DNA from: Desulfobacteraceae bacterium
GTDB lineage: Bacteria > Desulfobacterota > Desulfobacteria > Desulfobacterales > UBA11574
Assembly: GCA_002868985.1 (NCBI GenBank)
Contig: PKTV01000448.1
Location: 1 to 10,543 of the forward strand
Length of the DNA: 10,543 nucleotides
Direction of reading: 5' to 3'
Position numbers and translations under genes: made by a program. The notes beneath the pieces were generated by a model, which had not been told where the DNA came from, did not search any database, and worked only from the letters and a program-made list of their open reading frames with translations. Positions 6,325 through 10,543 of this stretch are shown piece by piece; position 1 is the first letter of the stretch, and each line of letters begins with the position of its first letter.

Positions 6325-8916
6325 ATGGATGAACGTTACGATCCCGGGAAAATAGAATCTAAATGGCAAAAATTCTGGGAAGAGACAAAGCTTTTTAAGG
6401 TCAAAGAGGATCCGAAAAAAGAAAAGTATTATCTGCTTGAGATGTTTCCTTATCCTTCCGGCAATATCCACATGGGGCACGTTAGAAACTATACCATCGG
6501 AGATGTTGTTGCGAGATATAAAAGAATGCAAGGTTTTAACGTCCTTCATCCCATGGGCTGGGATGCATTTGGTATGCCGGCGGAAAACGCCGCAATTGCA
6601 AATAATAGTCACCCGGCCAAGTGGACTTATGAAAATATCGATGCCATGCAATTCCAGTTGAAGCTTCTGGGTTTTTCCTATGATTGGGATCGGGAAATCG
6701 CGACGTGTAATCCTGAATATTATCAATGGGAACAGTGGCTTTTTTTAAAAATGTATGAAAAGGAGATGGCCTATCGTAAGGAATCATTTGTGAACTGGTG
6801 TGAACCCTGCCAGACGGTACTTGCCAACGAACAGGTAGAAGCCGGCCTCTGCTGGAGATGTGGCCAGCAGGTTCGACAGAAAAAGCTCTGGCAATGGTTT
6901 TTCCGCATCACCGATTATGCCCAGGATCTCTTGTCGTATTGCGAAAAGCTGCCGGGTTGGCCTGAAAAAGTTATCACGATGCAGAAAAATTGGATCGGAA
7001 AGAGTACGGGTGCAGAAATTCGGTTTCCCATAGAAAACTCGGATGAGCAAATACCGGTGTTTACAACACGGCAGGATACCGTATATGGGGCGACGTTTAT
7101 GTGCCTTGCACCGGAGCACCCGCTGGTGGTCAAACTGTCAAAGGGGACTTCCCAGGAAAAAGAAGTTTCCGAGTTTATAGACCGCATATCCATGCAGGAT
7201 CGATCGGTTAAGGCCGTGGAAAGTTATGAAAAAGAGGGCGTTTATATCGGTGCATATTGTATCAACCCTTTAAGCGGTATTCGAATGCCGATCTATACAG
7301 CCAACTTTGCGCTTATGGAATATGGTACCGGGGCGGTTATGTCCGTTCCATCGCATGATCAGCGAGATTTTGAATTTTCCCGTAAGTATGGTCTTGACGT
7401 CATTGTGGTTGTAAAACCCCATGACGCCGATCTCGATCCCGCCACAATGACCGAGGCCTTTACCGGTGAAGGTGTTATGATTAATTCCGATCGGTTCAAT
7501 GGAATAGATAGTGAACAAGCGCTGGACGATATCGCTTCTTATCTGGAAGAAAAGGGCCTCGGAAAGAAAACAACCAGCTTCAGGCTAAGGGACTGGGGGA
7601 TTTCAAGACAACGATACTGGGGTGCACCAATACCTATCATTCATTGTGAAAAATGCGGTATTGTTCCAGTCCCTGAAAAAGACCTTCCCATTTTGCTTCC
7701 GGAAGATGCCGATCTTCTTGAAGGCGGTAAATCACCATTATCGACCCTTGAATATTTTACGAAGACGCCTTGTCCGGCCTGTGGCAGTTCCGAGGCCAGA
7801 CGAGAAACCGATACAATGGATACGTTTGTAGAGTCTTCGTGGTATTATGAAAGATATTGCAGTCCGAACTGTAAAACCGCCATGTTTGACCGTGAAGCCG
7901 TAGATTACTGGATGCCTGTTGATCAGTATATCGGTGGTGTTGAACACGCGATTTTACATCTGCTCTATTCCAGATATTACACCCGTGTTTTATACGATTT
8001 TGGCCTTGTTAATTATAAGGAACCTTTTACACGGCTTTTAACCCAGGGAATGGTTTGTAAGGAGACGGTTTCCTGTCCTGAACACGGTTTTCTTCTCCCT
8101 GAAGAAATAAAAGGAGCCGGTGAAGAACGGCTGTGTAAACAATGCGGTCAGCATACCATCGTCGGTCGTGTTGAAAAGATGTCCAAGTCAAAAAAGAACG
8201 TTATCGATCCCAAAATTCTTTTAGAAAAATTTGGTGCTGATACCACAAGACTCTTCTGCCTTTTTGCAGCTCCGCCTGAAAGAGACCTGGAATGGAGCGA
8301 ACAGGGCGTTGAGGGCGGTTATCGCTTTCTAAACCGTGTGTGGCGACTGGCTTTAAATTGGGGGATCTTAATTCGTGGCACCAAGCCTTTTAACGGCAGT
8401 CCGGATCAACTGGATGACGATTCTCGCGCGCTATTCAAAAAAAACCATGCAACGATAAAAAAAGTTACCAGAGATATCGAAGACAGATTTCATTTCAATA
8501 CCGCTATTAGTGCAGTAATGGAACTCGTAAATACAATGTATGGCATCGATTTCGATGATCAGAACTCTCAAAAGGCCGAGGTCATGCGGCTATCCATGGA
8601 ATCTGTTGCGCTTCTTTTATCACCCATCGTCCCTCATTTTGCCGAAGAATTATGGGAGGCGCTTGGATTTGATACCAGCATCCTACTGGCTCCATGGCCG
8701 TCATACAGGGAGGACGCTCTGATCAAAGATGAGCTCTTGATTGTGGTACAGGTCAACGGCAAACTTAGAAGCAAGTTCAACGTAGATGCAGATGCAGATG
8801 ACGATACCCTAAAAGAAATGGCGCTTTCAGACGAAAGAGTCTTAAAATTCATCGATGGCAAACCCATTAAAAAAATTATTGTTGTCAAAGAGAAACTTGT
8901 AAATATCGTGGTCTAA
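6325..8916 (+). CDS. leuS: Leucyl-tRNA synthetase
   Basis: This class I enzyme charges tRNA-Leu with leucine and edits wrong amino acids in the cytoplasm. The 863-residue protein has the HIGH motif as HMGH at 49-52 ([15 protein letters not shown]) and KMSKS at 618-622. Zinc-binding pairs are Cys159/162 with Cys176/179 and Cys441/444 with Cys483/486. The CP1 editing domain has the threonine-rich TTRQDT with Thr252, and [18 protein letters not shown] containing the conserved Asp; all expected editing residues are present. A further CPEHG...CKQCG ribbon (Cys584, His587, Cys604, Cys607) sits just before KMSKS. The anticodon-binding domain and the C-terminal module ([11 protein letters not shown] onward) complete it. 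The ATG at 6325 follows AGAGG at a rather long spacing of about 13 bases, and the N-terminus matches the family. lptE follows in the same direction after 229 bp. Confidence 0.98.
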   Translation: MDERYDPGKIESKWQKFWEETKLFKVKEDPKKEKYYLLEMFPYPSGNIHMGHVRNYTIGDVVARYKRMQGFNVLHPMGWDAFGMPAENAAIANNSHPAKWTYENIDAMQFQLKLLGFSYDWDREIATCNPEYYQWEQWLFLKMYEKEMAYRKESFVNWCEPCQTVLANEQVEAGLCWRCGQQVRQKKLWQWFFRITDYAQDLLSYCEKLPGWPEKVITMQKNWIGKSTGAEIRFPIENSDEQIPVFTTRQDTVYGATFMCLAPEHPLVVKLSKGTSQEKEVSEFIDRISMQDRSVKAVESYEKEGVYIGAYCINPLSGIRMPIYTANFALMEYGTGAVMSVPSHDQRDFEFSRKYGLDVIVVVKPHDADLDPATMTEAFTGEGVMINSDRFNGIDSEQALDDIASYLEEKGLGKKTTSFRLRDWGISRQRYWGAPIPIIHCEKCGIVPVPEKDLPILLPEDADLLEGGKSPLSTLEYFTKTPCPACGSSEARRETDTMDTFVESSWYYERYCSPNCKTAMFDREAVDYWMPVDQYIGGVEHAILHLLYSRYYTRVLYDFGLVNYKEPFTRLLTQGMVCKETVSCPEHGFLLPEEIKGAGEERLCKQCGQHTIVGRVEKMSKSKKNVIDPKILLEKFGADTTRLFCLFAAPPERDLEWSEQGVEGGYRFLNRVWRLALNWGILIRGTKPFNGSPDQLDDDSRALFKKNHATIKKVTRDIEDRFHFNTAISAVMELVNTMYGIDFDDQNSQKAEVMRLSMESVALLLSPIVPHFAEELWEALGFDTSILLAPWPSYREDALIKDELLIVVQVNGKLRSKFNVDADADDDTLKEMALSDERVLKFIDGKPIKKIIVVKEKLVNIVV

Positions 8917-8928
8917 TCAATGTCCTGG

Positions 8929-8963
8929 AAAATCTTCAATTATTTGAAATTAAAGATTTTTTT
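8929..8963 (+). terminator. Possible intrinsic terminator after leuS
   Basis: The arms aaaatctt (8929-8936) and aagatttt (8953-8960) pair, with an inner AATT/AATT that can extend the stem, and a run of seven T follows (8957-8963). The stem is very AT-rich, so it may be weak and allow read-through to lptE. Confidence 0.4.
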
Positions 8964-9054
8964 AATAGATCATAGTTTATGCCACCTCCGTGGAATGTTG
9001 GAAAACTGAAACGTTGGGTTGAAGGAACAATATCAATCTAATTCCTACTGTAAC

Positions 9055-9086
9055 CCATTATTCCATCATTCCATTGCTCCATTATT
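9055..9086 (+). repeat. 8-bp tandem repeat, four units
   Basis: The units are CCATTATT, CCATCATT, CCATTGCT and CCATTATT, back to back without gaps. The first and last are identical. The array ends directly against the GC-rich hairpin module, 59 bp before the lptE start codon. Confidence 0.7.
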
Positions 9087-9119
9087 CCCTCCGGGGCGTA
9101 GGCCTTACGGGCCGGAGGC
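9087..9119 (+). repeat. 33-bp GC-rich hairpin module, copy 2
   Basis: It starts ccctccggggcgtagg and ends ccttacgggccggaggc, so the arms pair (cctccgg with ccggagg, gtagg with ccttac). It is followed by gagcgaagcg, a motif also seen inside element copy A. It differs from copy 1 at 3 of 33 positions. It ends 26 bp before the lptE ATG. Confidence 0.7.
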
Positions 9120-9145
9120 CAATTATGAGCGAAGCGAACTAACTC

Positions 9146-9685
9146 ATGAACCTTACAGCTATAACAACCTTCTTTTATCATCAAAAATATATTTGGGCGG
9201 TCTTTTTTATTCTCTTGCTTTTTTCGGCTTGCGGTTATCGGTTTGCAGGAAGTGGCAATTTGCCGGGAGGTATACAGACGATTGCCATTGAAATTTTTGA
9301 AAACCGCACCCCGGAAACCGGGCTGGAAAATATCCTTACAAATGATCTGATATATGAATTTACCCGGAAGGGGAGACGTGTTCAGAAAAACAGTAAGGAT
9401 GCTGACGCAATCCTTACCGGTGTTATTCAATCTGAGCGCATCACGACAATTTCCCGTCAAGCGCAGCAAAGCCCTCTCGCAAGGCGGATCGAAATTACCG
9501 TCAATTTGAAGTTAACAGGTTCGGGTGGCGGGGTAAAATGGTCCGCATCAGGTGTTTCAGCATTCGAAGAATATAATGTGGCAACCGACAAACAGACTAC
9601 CGAAATTAACAAACGCCAAGCTATCAAAACCCTTTCTAAAAAACTTGCAGAAAAAGTCCACAATCGTTTAACAGAAGATTTTTAA
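9146..9685 (+). CDS. lptE: LPS-assembly lipoprotein LptE
   Basis: LptE is the outer-membrane lipoprotein that plugs the LptD barrel and helps place lipopolysaccharide in the outer leaflet. The 179-residue product has a lipoprotein signal peptide: hydrophobic segment at about residues 15-28, then lipobox FSAC with Cys29 as the lipidated residue, followed by GYRFAGSGNLPGGIQTIAIEIFENRT, which is typical of the family. The segment LTNDLIYEFTRKGR and the alternating strands ILTGVIQSE and ITVNLKLTG also fit. ATG at 9146 is fixed by an in-frame TAA two codons upstream. No good ribosome binding site is visible; only gaag lies about 11 bases before. Position after leuS supports the call, but holA, its usual follower, is missing. 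It is convergent with rpsT. Confidence 0.88.
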   Translation: MNLTAITTFFYHQKYIWAVFFILLLFSACGYRFAGSGNLPGGIQTIAIEIFENRTPETGLENILTNDLIYEFTRKGRRVQKNSKDADAILTGVIQSERITTISRQAQQSPLARRIEITVNLKLTGSGGGVKWSASGVSAFEEYNVATDKQTTEINKRQAIKTLSKKLAEKVHNRLTEDF

Positions 9686-9699
9686 AGAATTCAACAAGA

Positions 9700-9757
9700 A
9701 AGCGCATCGTACAAAGAATGAAGAATTTTCATTATATTTTGCACGTTGCGCTTTTTT
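9700..9757 (+). terminator. Intrinsic terminator after lptE, shared hairpin with rpsT
   Basis: The arms aagcgcatcgt (9700-9710) and acgttgcgctt (9743-9753) pair with one mismatch, a second inner stem atgaa/ttcat lies in the loop, and six T follow the stem (9752-9757). It lies between two convergent genes. Read on the minus strand the tail is TTTCTTGTTG, so it may also stop rpsT transcripts, less efficiently. Confidence 0.7.
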
Positions 9758-9761
9758 CCGA

Positions 9762-10028
9762 TTAGGCGGAGATGGTGTTAACCAATTTCGATAGGCGTGA
9801 AATTTTGCGAGAAGCTGTCTTTTTGTGAATTACACCTTTTTGGGCTGCTCTATCAATGTTCGTTTTCGCAATATCGAGTTTTTTCAATGCTGCTTCTTTC
9901 GAGTCTTCGCTCACAGAAAGTCGCACATCTTTGACAATACTTTTTACCCTAGTTCTAACGGATTTATTACGCAACCGCCGGATCTCGTTCTGACGCGCGC
10001 GTTTAAGTGCTGATTTATGATTAGCCAA
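9762..10028 (-). CDS. rpsT: 30S ribosomal protein S20
   Basis: S20 is a primary 16S rRNA-binding protein of the small ribosomal subunit. The 88-residue product is Lys/Arg-rich and helical, with the family start MANHKSALKRARQNEIRRLRNKSVRTRVK and the conserved KGVIHKKTASRKISRL near the end; the length is normal. The start codon is TTG at 10028, and the GGAG of the upstream AAGGAG lies about 12 bases before it, a little long. A TTG start also occurs in Escherichia coli rpsT, where it is linked to autogenous control of translation, so the same kind of control is plausible here but inferred. It stands alone on the minus strand, with a strong promoter upstream and a hairpin shared with convergent lptE downstream. 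Confidence 0.97.
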   Translation of the reverse strand: MANHKSALKRARQNEIRRLRNKSVRTRVKSIVKDVRLSVSEDSKEAALKKLDIAKTNIDRAAQKGVIHKKTASRKISRLSKLVNTISA

Positions 10029-10068
10029 TTTCTTAATAAACTCCTTTCATTATTAATTTAAAAAGTGT

Positions 10069-10097
10069 AAATTATTAACTTATTAAATATATGTCAA
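10069..10097 (-). promoter_or_regulatory. Sigma70-type promoter of rpsT
   Basis: On the minus strand a perfect TTGACA (10092-10097) is followed by exactly 17 bp of AT-rich spacer and TAATTT (10069-10074). Transcription would start near 10062, giving a leader of about 34 bases before the TTG start codon. Confidence 0.8.
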
Positions 10098-10185
10098 GAA
10101 GTTTTTATTTCGTCATAAAACACTTGGTCCTCCGGGCTAGGTCAGAGAGTTGTGGCTCTGCCTGAAGAATCGCTGGAAAAGTTTG

Positions 10186-10519
10186 AAGTGAACTAAAGTT
10201 TAAAGTGAGCTAAAGCCCGCCCTGGTGCGTATCGCTCATATATTGATCCGACCTATGAACCATTACAAACGTAACTTTTTGAGTACAAAGTATTGGTGAT
10301 CGGTCTGGGCCAGGGTTAAGGAATTCTGACAATTATATAAAATCATCGGCTTCCGGCTCCGCTTCCAGCCCGTAGGGCTTACTGGCCGGAGGGTAGAGCC
10401 TACAGATCGGAGAGAGTGAAGCGACTCCATAACTTCCCCGTTTAATACGGGATAAATAGGCACCCCAGAGAAATAGGCTTTGCATTTCACGGGGTAAACT
10501 TTAGATCACTTTACACTTT
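10186..10519. repeat. Inverted-repeat-bounded element with internal direct repeat, type 3
   Basis: The segment 10195-10215 recurs inverted at 10499-10519 with 19 of 21 positions matching (core taaagtga, ctaaag). On the left, aagtgaactaaag (10186-10198) and aagtgagctaaag (10203-10215) form a direct repeat with a 17-bp period. The interior holds the inverted hairpin-module copy 3 and a palindrome cccgtttaatacggg (10437-10451) that closely matches one in element copy B. Confidence 0.65.
10361..10393 (-). repeat. 33-bp GC-rich hairpin module, copy 3 (inverted)
   Basis: Read on the minus strand it begins CCCTCCGGCCAGTAAGCC and ends CGGGCTGGAAGC, matching copy 2 at 26 of 33 positions. Several differences keep the palindromic layout (agccc-gta-gggct at the tip). 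It lies inside the type 3 element. Confidence 0.6.
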
Positions 10520-10543
10520 TAACTTGTATGGCTTTAAGTAAAA

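Larger units (their letters stand above)
8917..9145. other. leuS-lptE intergenic spacer
   Basis: The 229 bp hold an AT-rich terminator-like hairpin directly after leuS (8929-8963), a small ccac/gtgg hairpin (8982-8993), four units of an 8-bp tandem repeat (9055-9086) and the second GC-rich hairpin module (9087-9119). No convincing promoter for lptE was found. Confidence 0.6.
10098..10543. other. Gene-free right end of the window
   Basis: About 445 bp upstream of the rpsT promoter contain a small cagag/ctctg hairpin near 10143-10160 and the inverted-repeat element at 10186-10519. Open frames here overlap the repeat and show no family resemblance. No tRNA or credible gene was seen. Confidence 0.6.

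Noticed and set aside
9019..9291. 90-codon plus-strand open frame overlapping the lptE start
   Set aside because: It is made from the tandem repeat and hairpin module and then runs out of frame through the real lptE gene.
10263..10490. 75-codon minus-strand open frame at the right end
   Set aside because: It overlaps the type 3 repeat and hairpin module; low-quality composition and no ribosome binding site.
9686..10543. holA (DNA polymerase III delta), expected after lptE
   Set aside because: The region after lptE holds only the hairpin, rpsT on the other strand and repeats; no HolA-like frame was found on either strand.

Overview
The window looks like a piece of a Gram-negative chromosome, most likely from a deltaproteobacterial (Desulfobacterota) lineage. 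That assignment is inferred from protein flavour (SecD/SecF kept as separate proteins, a LeuRS rich in zinc-binding Cys pairs, an RNase G beside a small membrane-anchored protein) and from intergenic spaces packed with small repeats. An outer-membrane LPS-assembly lipoprotein (LptE) shows that the cell is diderm. No plasmid, phage, full-length transposase, CRISPR array, tRNA or rRNA gene was seen.

Layout. Positions 1-5789 carry five minus-strand genes, read right to left: rng (RNase G), an anchored protein of unknown function with a LysM-like stretch, then after 605 bp of repeats yajC, secD and secF (secF runs off the left edge). A 535-bp divergent region with one miniature element and AT-rich promoter-like DNA separates rng from leuS. 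On the plus strand follow leuS (6325-8916) and lptE (9146-9685). rpsT (ribosomal protein S20) is convergent with lptE across a shared hairpin and has a clear sigma70-type promoter. The last 500 bp hold another repeat element and no gene.

How the genes work together. yajC-secD-secF is the accessory module of the Sec translocase, which uses the proton gradient to help pull proteins across the inner membrane. leuS, rpsT and rng serve translation and RNA maturation. lptE partners LptD to insert LPS in the outer membrane; leuS-lptE adjacency is conserved in many proteobacteria, but the usual next gene, holA, is absent here. Three genes (yajC, secD, rpsT) start with TTG.

The least ordinary content is intergenic. 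There are at least five short, non-coding, inverted-repeat-bounded elements. Two (3397-3519 and 5822-6019) share ends of the form TA-RCCCGRA...TTTCAYG and are bounded by TA, as expected for miniature relatives of IS630/Tc1-mariner elements. One of them lies exactly at the stop codon of its neighbour gene. A 33-bp GC-rich hairpin module recurs three times in otherwise different elements, and a cccgtttNaNacggg palindrome twice, so the elements look like mosaics of exchangeable parts.
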